Part shown: positions 54,836 to 63,183 of the stretch, piece after piece
Layout: every line of letters starts with the position of its first letter
Numbering within the stretch: the stretch's first letter is position 1
NCBI RefSeq assembly: GCF_036625195.1
Contig: NZ_JAZKUG010000001.1
Coordinates: 868,001 to 932,000, forward strand
Length of the DNA: 64,000 bases
Reading direction: 5' to 3'
Source of the DNA: Accumulibacter sp.
GTDB taxonomy: Bacteria; Pseudomonadota; Gammaproteobacteria; Burkholderiales; Rhodocyclaceae
Position numbers and translations under genes: made by a program
The notes under the pieces: generated by a model
The model's database searches: none
What the model was told of the DNA's origin: nothing
What the model saw: only the letters and a program-made list of their open reading frames with translations

Positions 54836-57800
54836 ACGTTTCCGCGTGGTCGATCCGCAACCCGATCGCCTCGCTTCTGTTCTTCGCGCTGCTCACCCTG
54901 TTCGGGCTGATGGCCTTCAGCGGAATGGGCATCCAGCAGTTTCCCGACGTCGATCTGCCGACCGTAGCCGTCAGCGCCAGCCTGCCCGGTGCAGCGCCGG
55001 CGCAGATGGAGAACGAGGTGGCGCGCAAGATCGAGAACTCGGTCGCCACACTGCAGGGCGTCAAGCACATCTACACCAAGGTGCAGGACGGTCTGGCGAC
55101 GATCACCGTCGAGTTCCGGCTCGAGAAGCCGACCCAGGAAGCGGTCGACGACGTCCGCGATGCGGTTTCCCGGGTTCGCTCCGACCTGCCCGCCGACCTC
55201 AAGGATCCGGTGATCTCGCGGGTCACCCTTGCCGGCGCGCCGATCCTGACCTACACCGTCGCCTCGAGCCGCATGGACGACGAAGCCCTTTCCTGGTTCG
55301 TCGACAATACGGTGACGCGGACCCTTCTCAGCGTGCGCGGGGTCGGCTCGGTCACCCGCGTCGGCGGCGTCAGCCGCGAGATCCGCATCGAACTCGACCC
55401 CGCCCGCCTGCTCGCCCTGCGCGCCACGGCGGCGGACATCTCGCGCCAGCTGCGCGAAGTGCAGCAGGAAGCAGCCGGTGGTCGCGCCGACGTCGGTGGC
55501 GTCGAGCAGTCGGTGCGGACGATCGCGACGGTGCAGTCGGCCGACGAGCTCGCCGCGCTCGAGATCGCCCTCGGCGATGGCCGGCGCGTGCGCCTGAGCG
55601 AACTGGCGACGGTCAGCGACACGGTCGCCGAGCAGCGCTCGGCCGCCCTGCTCGATGGCCGGCCCGTCGTCGGCTTCGAGATCGTCCGCGCGCGCGGTGC
55701 CAGCGAGGCAGCCGTCGCGCAGGGTGTGCGCGCGGCGCTGCAGGCCCTGCAGGCGGCGCATCCCGACATTGCCATCAGCGAGGCCTTCAACTTCGTCGAC
55801 CCGGTGGTCGACAACTTCGAGGGCTCGATGTGGCTCCTGATCGAAGGCGCGATCCTCGCCGTGATCGTCGTCTGGTTGTTCCTCCGCGACTGGCGGGCGA
55901 CCCTGGTCTCGGCGCTCGCGCTGCCCCTGTCGATCATCCCGACCTTTGCCGCCATGCACCTGCTGGGCTTCACGCTGAACGTCGTCACCCTGCTGGCGCT
56001 GTCGCTGGTCGTCGGCGTCCTGGTCGACGACGCGATCGTCGAGATCGAGAACATCATGCGCCACCTTCGTCTCGGCAAGACGCCGTACCAGGCGGCGATG
56101 GAAGCGGCCGACGAGATCGGCATGGCGGTCATCGCCACCACCTTCACCCTGATCGCCGTCTTCCTGCCGACCGCATTCATGAGCGGGGTGGCCGGCAAGT
56201 TCTTCGTCCACTTCGGCTGGACGGCGGCGATCGCCGTCTTCTTCTCGCTCGTCGTCGCCCGCATGCTGACGCCGATGATGGCCGCCCATCTGCTGCGACC
56301 GCCGCGTGGCATGGCGACCGAGGCGGCGTGGCTGCGGCTCTACGGCCGCTGGGTGACGGCCTTCCTGTCGCATCGGCGGGTCACGGTGGCGACCGCACTC
56401 GCCTTCTTCATCGGCTCGTTCGCTCTCCTGCCGCTGCTGCCGAAAGGCTTCCTGCCACCGGACGATCTGTCGCAGACGCAGGTCCATCTGGCGCTGCAAC
56501 CGGGCAGCAGCTTCCGCGAGACCCTGGCCGCTGCCGAGGCAGCGCGGCGGATCATCGAGCAGCACCCGCATGTGCGGATGATCTACACCGCCATCGGTGG
56601 CGGTGCCACCGGCAGCGACCCGTTTGCGCCGCGTGGCGCGGCCGAGGTCCGCAAGGCGACGCTGACGATCAACATGACGCCGCGCAGTACGCGCGGCGGG
56701 GTCCGCAAGCAGGACGTCGAACAACAGTTGCGTGACGCCCTGACCGTCCTGCCAGGCATCCAGGTGAAGGTGGGTCTCGGCGGTTCGAGCGAAAAATACG
56801 TGCTCGTCCTCGCCGGCGAGGACGGCGCGCTGCTCGCCGGGCACGCCCGCGTCGTCGAGCGCGAATTGCGCAGCCTGCCGGGAATCGGTGCCGTGACTTC
56901 CAGTGCCGGGCTGGTGCGCCCGGAACTAGTCGTGCGGCCGGATTTCGCTGCCGCCGCCGACCTCGGCGTGACCTCGGCGGCGATCGCCGAGGTGCTGCGC
57001 ATCGCCACCGCCGGCGACTACGACCAGAGCCTCGCCAAGCTCAACCTGGCGCAGCGACAGCTGCCGATCGTCGTCAAGCTGCCAGCGGCAGCGCGCCAGG
57101 ATCTGGGCCTGCTCGAACGTCTGACGGTGCCGGGAAAGAACGGGCCGGTGATGATCGGCCAGGTCGCCGATCTCAGTCTCGCGGGCGGTCCGGCCGAGAT
57201 CGACCGCTACGACCGCCTGCGCAACGTCAACTTCGAGATCGAGCTCAACCAGCAGCCGCTGGGCGAGGTCGAGGCGCTGGCGCTGGCGCTGCCGAGCCTG
57301 CAGAAGCTGCCGCCGGGAATCCTGCAGACGACGGTCGGCGATGCCGAAGCGATGGGCGAGCTGTTCCGCGGCTTCGGTCTGGCGATGCTGACTGGTGTGC
57401 TGTGCATTTACGCCGTGCTGGTCCTGCTGCTGAAGGACTTCGTGCAGCCGGTGACCATCCTGGTTGCCCTCGTGCTGTCGATACCCGGCGCCTTCCTCGC
57501 CCTCTTCGTCACCGGTACGGCGCTGTCGATGCCGTCGATGATCGGCCTCATCATGCTGATGGGAATCGCCACCAAGAACTCGATCCTGCTCGTCGACTAC
57601 ATCGTCCTCGCCCGCCGCGATCTCGGGCTCGACCGCTGGCAGGCGCTGCTCGACGCCTGCCGCAAGCGCGCCCGGCCGATCGTCATGACCACCGTCGCCA
57701 TGGGTGCCGGCATGCTGCCGATCGCCATCGGGCTCGGCACCGACCCGAGTTTCCGCGCGCCGATGGCGATCGTCGTCATTGGCGGGCTGATCACCTCCAC

Positions 57801-57897
57801 CTTCCTCAGCCTGCTCGTCATCCCGGTCGTCTACACCTACGTGGACGACGGCATCATGTGGTTACGGCGGCGGCTGCGCCGAGGAGGCCGTTCCTGA
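54832..57897 (+). CDS. RND multidrug-type efflux transporter, inner-membrane subunit
   Basis: 1021-aa proton-driven pump of the HAE1/AcrB-like group. The typical start is WSIRNPIASLLFFALLTLFG, then FPDVDLPTVAVSASLPGA. Helix 4 has the proton-relay pair in LVVGVLVDDAIVEIENI near residue 400. Twelve helices and two large periplasmic loops are apparent, and GIATKNSILLVDYI marks the second half. No outer-membrane factor gene follows, so the pair must borrow one. The substrates are unknown. Confidence 0.93.
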   Translation: MNVSAWSIRNPIASLLFFALLTLFGLMAFSGMGIQQFPDVDLPTVAVSASLPGAAPAQMENEVARKIENSVATLQGVKHIYTKVQDGLATITVEFRLEKPTQEAVDDVRDAVSRVRSDLPADLKDPVISRVTLAGAPILTYTVASSRMDDEALSWFVDNTVTRTLLSVRGVGSVTRVGGVSREIRIELDPARLLALRATAADISRQLREVQQEAAGGRADVGGVEQSVRTIATVQSADELAALEIALGDGRRVRLSELATVSDTVAEQRSAALLDGRPVVGFEIVRARGASEAAVAQGVRAALQALQAAHPDIAISEAFNFVDPVVDNFEGSMWLLIEGAILAVIVVWLFLRDWRATLVSALALPLSIIPTFAAMHLLGFTLNVVTLLALSLVVGVLVDDAIVEIENIMRHLRLGKTPYQAAMEAADEIGMAVIATTFTLIAVFLPTAFMSGVAGKFFVHFGWTAAIAVFFSLVVARMLTPMMAAHLLRPPRGMATEAAWLRLYGRWVTAFLSHRRVTVATALAFFIGSFALLPLLPKGFLPPDDLSQTQVHLALQPGSSFRETLAAAEAARRIIEQHPHVRMIYTAIGGGATGSDPFAPRGAAEVRKATLTINMTPRSTRGGVRKQDVEQQLRDALTVLPGIQVKVGLGGSSEKYVLVLAGEDGALLAGHARVVERELRSLPGIGAVTSSAGLVRPELVVRPDFAAAADLGVTSAAIAEVLRIATAGDYDQSLAKLNLAQRQLPIVVKLPAAARQDLGLLERLTVPGKNGPVMIGQVADLSLAGGPAEIDRYDRLRNVNFEIELNQQPLGEVEALALALPSLQKLPPGILQTTVGDAEAMGELFRGFGLAMLTGVLCIYAVLVLLLKDFVQPVTILVALVLSIPGAFLALFVTGTALSMPSMIGLIMLMGIATKNSILLVDYIVLARRDLGLDRWQALLDACRKRARPIVMTTVAMGAGMLPIAIGLGTDPSFRAPMAIVVIGGLITSTFLSLLVIPVVYTYVDDGIMWLRRRLRRGGRS

Positions 57898-57976
57898 CCA
57901 TTGCACCCCGGTGTTGGCGACCGCACAGGCAAGGCAAGCGGCTGGCCGCTGGTGCCTGACGGCGCGTTTCCGTGTG

Positions 57977-58009
57977 CCGATCACTCCGGGCATGAGCCGC
58001 AGTGATCGG
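57977..58009. terminator. Inverted repeat between RND pump and GlxA-type regulator genes
   Basis: Perfect 9-bp arms CCGATCACT and AGTGATCGG with a 15-nt spacer, in the convergent gap. There is no U-run on either side. It may act as a bidirectional transcription barrier or mRNA 3' end, inferred from position. Confidence 0.35.
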
Positions 58010-58110
58010 TCGGCGATTCCGCAGCGATGCCTGAGTCCTTCCACGGTTTCGGCCTGGCGATGCTGGCCGTCGCATCGCGGCTGCCGCAACCGCGCCAGCA
58101 TGGTCTCCGG

Positions 58111-59073
58111 CTAGCGGGCAGCGGCGATTCGCCGGCGCAGCTCACCCGGCGCGCCGGCTTCATGCCGCTGCCAGACACGGCGAAAATCGCGGGCCGATTT
58201 GAAGCCGCTCAGTTCGGCGACACGCTCGATGGACAGCCGCCCGCCGGCGAGCAGTTCGCGGGCACGCGCGATGCGCAACTGCTGCTGGTAGGCCAGCACG
58301 CCGACGCCGGCGTGCTCGGCAAACAGCCGCGTGAGATGCCGCGTGCTGACGTGCGCCCGTTCCGCCAGTTCAGCCAGCGTCCAGGATCGCTCCGGCTCCT
58401 GCGCCATCGCGTCCTGCGCACGGTGTACGGCCGGATGCAGGTGGTTGCGATGTGCCAGCCAAGGGGAGAGCTGCTCGTCATGGCCGCTGCGACGCAGGTA
58501 GACGACAAGCCGGCGAGCGACCCGCACGGCCAGTTCGGCGCCGGCATGTCGTTCGATCAGGTAGAGTGCCAGGTCGATGCCGGTGGTGATGCCGGCGCTG
58601 GTCAGCAGCGGGCCATCCTCGACGAAGACCCGGTTCTCCAGCACCCGGGCAGTCGGCGCCAGAGCCCGCAGATCGTCGATCAGGTTGTGGTGGGTCGTGC
58701 ATTGGCGATGCTCGAGCAGGCCGGCGGCAGCCAGCAGCAGCGCGCCGGAACAGATGCTGGCGATGGCGGTGTCGGCGCGCGGGGCGTGGCGCAACCAGTC
58801 GACGACGGCGTGCGCTTCCGGCCGGGCGTAGTCTTCGGCCTCGCAGGCATTGCCGGTGACGATCAGCAGACTGTGCGGCGGCAGTTCGGGCGGCAGTGCG
58901 CGCAGGCCGCCGATTTCCACGGCGAGCGAGGTGGCGAGTCGCGGCACCGGTGCGCAGTGGTGCAGCACCAGGTTGGCACCCATCTCGGCGGCCATGCGCA
59001 GTGCTTCCGCCGGTCCGGCGTAGTCGAGCATGAGGACGCCCGGGGTGAGGACGAACCACACCGACAGCGTCAT
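58111..59073 (-). CDS. GlxA family AraC-type transcriptional regulator
   Basis: 320-aa regulator. The N-terminal DJ-1/PfpI-like domain (~1-190) has LMLDYAGPAEALRMA and a nucleophile-elbow-like IASICSGALLLAAAGLL. The C-terminal AraC helix-turn-helix domain (~215-315) has WTLAELAERAHVSTRHLTRLF and the second helix-turn-helix ERVAELSGFKSARDFRRVW. The ATG at 59073 overlaps the EamA stop (ATGA). It probably controls the operon it ends. The ligand is unknown. Confidence 0.92.
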   Translation of the reverse strand: MTLSVWFVLTPGVLMLDYAGPAEALRMAAEMGANLVLHHCAPVPRLATSLAVEIGGLRALPPELPPHSLLIVTGNACEAEDYARPEAHAVVDWLRHAPRADTAIASICSGALLLAAAGLLEHRQCTTHHNLIDDLRALAPTARVLENRVFVEDGPLLTSAGITTGIDLALYLIERHAGAELAVRVARRLVVYLRRSGHDEQLSPWLAHRNHLHPAVHRAQDAMAQEPERSWTLAELAERAHVSTRHLTRLFAEHAGVGVLAYQQQLRIARARELLAGGRLSIERVAELSGFKSARDFRRVWQRHEAGAPGELRRRIAAAR

Positions 59074-59960
59074 GCTCGCACGCCGACCCGGAGCAGAAGA
59101 CGGGCGCCGAACAGATTGATCACCAGGCCGAGCATCAGCAACGCGGCACCGGCGAAGTGCAGCGGCTGCAGCGCCTCGCCAAATGCCAGCCAGCCGGTCG
59201 TCAGCCCGACCAGCGGCACCAGCAGACTGAACGGCGCAACCTGGTTGACCGGGTAAGCGCCAAGCAGGCGCGTCCACAAACCGTAGCCGAGCAGCGTCGC
59301 CGCCCAGGCGAGATAGGCGACTGCGGCGAACGAGCGCAGGCTGAAGGCGCTGATCGCCGAATCGATCGCCGGCCAGCCTTCGAGCAGCAGCGACAGCGCG
59401 AAGAAGGGCAGCGGGGGCACGAGGCCCGCCCAGACGACGAAAGCGAGCTGGTTGGTCGGCCCATAGCGGCCCACTGCGCGGGTGACGATGTTGCCCGTGG
59501 CCCACATCGAGGCGGCGGCCAGCGTCAACAGAAAGCCCAGCAGCGGCATCTCGAGGCCGTGCGCCGAGCCGATCACGGCCAAGCCGCCCGCCGCCAGCAC
59601 CAGGCCGGCGAGTTGGTGGCCCTGCCAGCGCTCCTTCAGCCACACGGCGGCGAGAATCATCGTCAGGAAGGCCTGCGACTGCAGCACCAGCGACGCGAGG
59701 CCGGACGGCATGCCGAGGTGGATCGCAGAGAACAGGAAGGCGAACTGCCCGACCGAGATGCTCATGCCGTAGGCCAGGTAGAGGCGCCAGGGCAGTTTCG
59801 GCGGGCGCAGGAAGAACACCGCCGGGAAAGCGGCGAGCAGGAAACGCAGGGCACCGAGCAACAGCGGCGGAACCTCGGCGACGCCGGTCCGGATCACGGC
59901 AAAATTGAGTCCCCAGGCACCGACCACCAACAGCGCCAGCGCGATGTCACGCGGATGCAT
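59070..59960 (-). CDS. EamA/DMT family transporter
   Basis: 296-aa membrane protein with ten hydrophobic helices in two EamA repeats. The N-terminal repeat begins IALALLVVGAWGLNFAVIR; the second includes LAAASMWATGNIVTRAVG and EALQPLHFAGAALLMLGLV. It resembles RhaT/YedA-like exporters for amino acids or metabolites; the substrate is not predictable. It overlaps DUF1272 by 14 bp upstream and the regulator gene by 4 bp downstream. Confidence 0.9.
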   Translation of the reverse strand: MHPRDIALALLVVGAWGLNFAVIRTGVAEVPPLLLGALRFLLAAFPAVFFLRPPKLPWRLYLAYGMSISVGQFAFLFSAIHLGMPSGLASLVLQSQAFLTMILAAVWLKERWQGHQLAGLVLAAGGLAVIGSAHGLEMPLLGFLLTLAAASMWATGNIVTRAVGRYGPTNQLAFVVWAGLVPPLPFFALSLLLEGWPAIDSAISAFSLRSFAAVAYLAWAATLLGYGLWTRLLGAYPVNQVAPFSLLVPLVGLTTGWLAFGEALQPLHFAGAALLMLGLVINLFGARLLLRVGVRA

Positions 59961-60222
59961 CGTGCCCAGCCTCGTCGCCGCCGGTGGTGCCGGCGGACGG
60001 TCTGCCCATGCGCCGCGTCGACGCCGGGTGGCGCACCAGGCTGTCGGCCGGACGGCGTGGGCGGCGAAGCAGTTCGCCGCCACAATTGGGGCAGCGACCG
60101 GCCAGTCGTGAAATCGCGCAGCTGGCACAGAAGGTGCATTCGAACGAACAGATCATCGCCTCGGTCGAATCCGGCGGCAGGTCACGGTCGCAGGCCTCGC
60201 AGTTCGGGCGCAGTTCAAGCAT
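59947..60222 (-). CDS. DUF1272 zinc-ribbon-like protein
   Basis: 91-aa protein matching the short DUF1272 family: MLELRPNCEACDRDLPPDS, then AMICSFECTFCASCA and GRCPNCGGELLRRP. The eight cysteines form two putative zinc-binding pairs. The C-terminal ~30 residues are basic and variable. The start at 60222 is the family N-terminus. It overlaps the hydrolase gene by 8 bp and EamA by 14 bp. Function unknown. Confidence 0.88.
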   Translation of the reverse strand: MLELRPNCEACDRDLPPDSTEAMICSFECTFCASCAISRLAGRCPNCGGELLRRPRRPADSLVRHPASTRRMGRPSAGTTGGDEAGHDASA

Positions 60223-60799
60223 CGGCTTTTCCCAGATCCTGCAGGCATTCGTCGACGCCGAGCACGCGTGCAAAGCGTCCGGCGAGCACCAGTTCGCAGC
60301 GCTCCTTGATTTCCGCCGGCGAGAAGACGCGACCGCTTCGCGGATGCGTCATCGCAAAGGTGAGCGTCGCGTCGATGACGAACGCCACCTCGTAGCCGAT
60401 GTCCGAGCCGACCCGTGCCGTCGTCTCGCAGCACTGCTCGCTGCGGATGCCGGCGATCAGCAGGCGGTCGATGCGCAGGCGGCGCAAGTGCAGATCGAGG
60501 CCGGTGTCCGAAAAGGCATTGTGGGTGTGCTTGAAGAAGCAGGCGTCGGGCGATCCCGGTAGCCAGTCGAGCGCACGCACATGCCCCGAAGCGATGCTGA
60601 AGGGGCCGCTCGGCTCGACATGGAAGACGTGCATCACCGGCACGCCGTGCTGCCGGCAAGCGGCTTCGAGGCGGAGCAGAGCCGCCCGGAACGGCGGCAG
60701 GTCCAGCTCCGACCAGTACGGCATGTGGCGGAACGACTCCTGCACGTCGATGATGATCAGCGCCGCGCGACGCGCGCCCGGAACACCAGTTGCGGACAT
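60215..60799 (-). CDS. Isochorismatase-like cysteine hydrolase
   Basis: 194-aa hydrolase of the isochorismatase/nicotinamidase superfamily. The catalytic set is Asp in ALIIIDVQESF (residue ~18), Lys in CFFKHTHNAF and Cys in GIRSEQCCETTARVG (residue ~120). ATG at 60799 (MSATGVPGARRAALII) is the likely start; a longer frame to 60850 is open. It is the first gene of a four-gene overlapping set ending with the GlxA-type regulator. The substrate is unknown. Confidence 0.9.
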   Translation of the reverse strand: MSATGVPGARRAALIIIDVQESFRHMPYWSELDLPPFRAALLRLEAACRQHGVPVMHVFHVEPSGPFSIASGHVRALDWLPGSPDACFFKHTHNAFSDTGLDLHLRRLRIDRLLIAGIRSEQCCETTARVGSDIGYEVAFVIDATLTFAMTHPRSGRVFSPAEIKERCELVLAGRFARVLGVDECLQDLGKADA

Positions 60800-61228
60800 C
60801 TGTGGACCCCGTTTGGTTGAGAACGTTGCCAGCTTAACGCCAGTCAACACCGGCGACGATACCTTTTCCGGACATCAAGCGGACAGAAATCGCCATCGTT
60901 GGCAGGGAGCCGGCGCAGTGCGGGCTGGCGACATCGACGTCGGATGAGTCCTTGGTCGCGGATGACGGTTCCTTGCTAGGCTGAACGTCGAATGCGGCGC
61001 CCGCTGTGCCGGCAATGGATGGGCAGCGCGCACCCGGCACCTCGGTTCGTCGGCAGCTAACTGGCTGGCTGCGGCAGCACCCTCCGCTCGCATCGCGCGC
61101 GGCATTTTTCCCGCCGCGCCACCACGACCGCGACGACGATCGTCATCGTTCCGCAACGGAGCAGACATCGGGCTGCAACACTGGCGGTGCATCGTGCACC
61201 GGTCCCGTCACCAGGTAGTACTCCCACG
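60800..61228. other. 429-bp divergent intergenic region without a supported gene
   Basis: Lies between the hydrolase gene (minus) and the PhoU-like gene (plus). No gene was recognised. A TAGGCT near 60977 preceded by TTGGTC is a weak promoter candidate with too-long spacing. No riboswitch was seen. Confidence 0.45.
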
Positions 61229-63169
61229 ATGACCGAAAAGCTCAAGATCGTCTGTGCGCTCGGCGAAGACGCACTGTTGCTGCCGGCACTGGTCAACGAC
61301 GCGCTGACCGCGAACGACCGCGCCAAGTATTACTTTTCACTGTTGCAGACCGCGCGCCTGCGCGCCGACAACCTCGAGCGCCCCTTCTCGACGCTGCGTG
61401 AGGAGCGGGTCGCCTCGTCGGTCGATCAGCCCGCACTCGACCAGGTGGTGGCCGCCGCACGGCGCAGTCCGGAGGGACCCTACCTGATCCCGCAGGCCGA
61501 GCAGATCGTGCACCGGTTGCTGGCGGCGATACGCGAAATGATCGCACCGCTGGCGGCGGTCGCCGATTGCGGGCACGCTGCTGGCTTCGACGAGCGTCTG
61601 GCACAGCTCTCGGCAGCAGCCGTCGTCGAGGACGAGCAGATCGACGCGGCGTGCATCGACGCCATGACGCGCGCCGACCGCCAGCGCGGCGACAGCCTGC
61701 ACCTGCTGGTGATGGACCTGCACAAGGAACTCAACGTCCTGCAGGCGGCGCTGGCGACGGAATCGGTAGACGGCGCGATGACCTACGGACTGGCGGACGC
61801 GGATCGCGAACTCGTCGCGGCCTTCATGCAGGGGGTCAGGCGTACGGCACCCCTGAAGTTCGATCATCCTGGGCTGGGCACGACCGCTGCCCGTTCGGGC
61901 GGCGTGGTGGTGATCCAGAACGACATCGGCACGACCGATGCGCATGTCCTGGTGATCCGCGTCGACAACCTGACGGTGACGACCCTGTATTCGGACGTTC
62001 ACCTGCAGCGACTGAACTTCTTCGCATCGCTCTTCGCACGCTGGAAGGTCCGCTGGGACGACATCCTGTCGCGTCGTGACGGTGCCATGGACGATGGCCT
62101 GTATCACCTGGCGGTCGCCCGCCACGAGGCCGGCGACCGCGACGGGCTGCTCGACTTCCTCGCCTTCCTCGGTTCGCGGCTGGTCTTCCTGATCGACTGG
62201 AACAAGGCGCGCAAGCGCCTGCGCAGCCTGCTCGGCAAGGCCGACGCGGCCGATCTGCTGAAGTGGGCGGCAGACGAGGACGTCGGACACATGGGCTTCC
62301 TCAAGTGTGGCGGTGACGAGCTGATCTATCGCGGCCTGGCGCTCGCCGCCCGCGGCGACTATCGGCCCGGCCTCTTCCTGCACGACGTGCTGCCGCGCAA
62401 TCTGGCGCGGGAATTCATGCAGTTCGTCTTCCGTGCGGCCTCGCTCGGACTGCGCGAGGGCAAGCAGATCCTGCTGATCGAGGACGAGGTGGTGGTCGAG
62501 CTGTCGCGCTTCTTCCGCGGTGCCGAGGAACGGCTGCTCGACATGGCTGCCGAGCATGCCGCCCTGGCCTGGGAGGTGGCCGCCGGCTTGCGCGACAGCC
62601 TGCTGCGCGCCCGTCTGTCCGACTGGCAGCGTCATTTCGGCCACAACGCCGAGCGCGCCAAGGCCTGGGAATCGCAGGCGGACGATCTGGTCCAGGCGGC
62701 ACGACTGGCGATGCGGCGCAGCGAACCGGCCGCTTTCCTCGCGCAACTCATCGAGGCGGCCGACGAAGTGGTCGACTGCCTCGAGGATGCCGCGTTCCGC
62801 CTGACGACGCTGCCGGCGGAGAGCAACGGCGAGCTCTGTCGGCAGCTCGAAACACTGGCGCGGCTGGTACTGGCCGCTGCCCAGGAGTACGTCAAGGTCG
62901 TCGCCACCGCCCGCAGCGGGCGCGACGCCTCGTCGCGCGAGGACATGCAGGACCTGCTGGCCGGTGTGCACCGCATCATCGCCCTCGAGCACCAGTGCGA
63001 CGATGCCGAGCGTGCGGCGGAAGCCGCGCTGCTGGCCCGCGCCGGCAGCTTCCGCGAACTCTACGTCCTGGCGGAGACGGGCAAGAACCTCGAACAGGCG
63101 GCCGACGAGCTGATGTGCGTCGCCCTGAAGTTTCGCGACCACGCGCTGAACGAAGTCGCCGCACACTAG
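61229..63169 (+). CDS. Large protein with C-terminal PhoU-like/DUF47 domain
   Basis: 646-aa protein. The first ~430 residues are a domain I do not recognise, with blocks such as AARSGGVVVIQNDIGTTDAH near residue 220 and ILLIEDEVVVELSRFFRG near residue 415. The last ~200 residues are helical and resemble DUF47/PhoU-like regulators of phosphate transport (HFGHNAERAKAWESQADDLV, RIIALEHQCDDAERAAE, YVLAETGKNLEQAADELMC). No signal peptide or membrane helix. The ppdK-like gene begins 14 bp later, so the two are probably co-expressed. Confidence 0.75.
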   Translation: MTEKLKIVCALGEDALLLPALVNDALTANDRAKYYFSLLQTARLRADNLERPFSTLREERVASSVDQPALDQVVAAARRSPEGPYLIPQAEQIVHRLLAAIREMIAPLAAVADCGHAAGFDERLAQLSAAAVVEDEQIDAACIDAMTRADRQRGDSLHLLVMDLHKELNVLQAALATESVDGAMTYGLADADRELVAAFMQGVRRTAPLKFDHPGLGTTAARSGGVVVIQNDIGTTDAHVLVIRVDNLTVTTLYSDVHLQRLNFFASLFARWKVRWDDILSRRDGAMDDGLYHLAVARHEAGDRDGLLDFLAFLGSRLVFLIDWNKARKRLRSLLGKADAADLLKWAADEDVGHMGFLKCGGDELIYRGLALAARGDYRPGLFLHDVLPRNLAREFMQFVFRAASLGLREGKQILLIEDEVVVELSRFFRGAEERLLDMAAEHAALAWEVAAGLRDSLLRARLSDWQRHFGHNAERAKAWESQADDLVQAARLAMRRSEPAAFLAQLIEAADEVVDCLEDAAFRLTTLPAESNGELCRQLETLARLVLAAAQEYVKVVATARSGRDASSREDMQDLLAGVHRIIALEHQCDDAERAAEAALLARAGSFRELYVLAETGKNLEQAADELMCVALKFRDHALNEVAAH

Positions 63170-63183
63170 GATGGGAGAAAGAA

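Noticed and set aside
54628..56844. 738-aa open frame on the minus strand opposite the RND pump
   Set aside because: Antisense shadow of the pump gene; low-complexity Arg/Asp/Gly composition.
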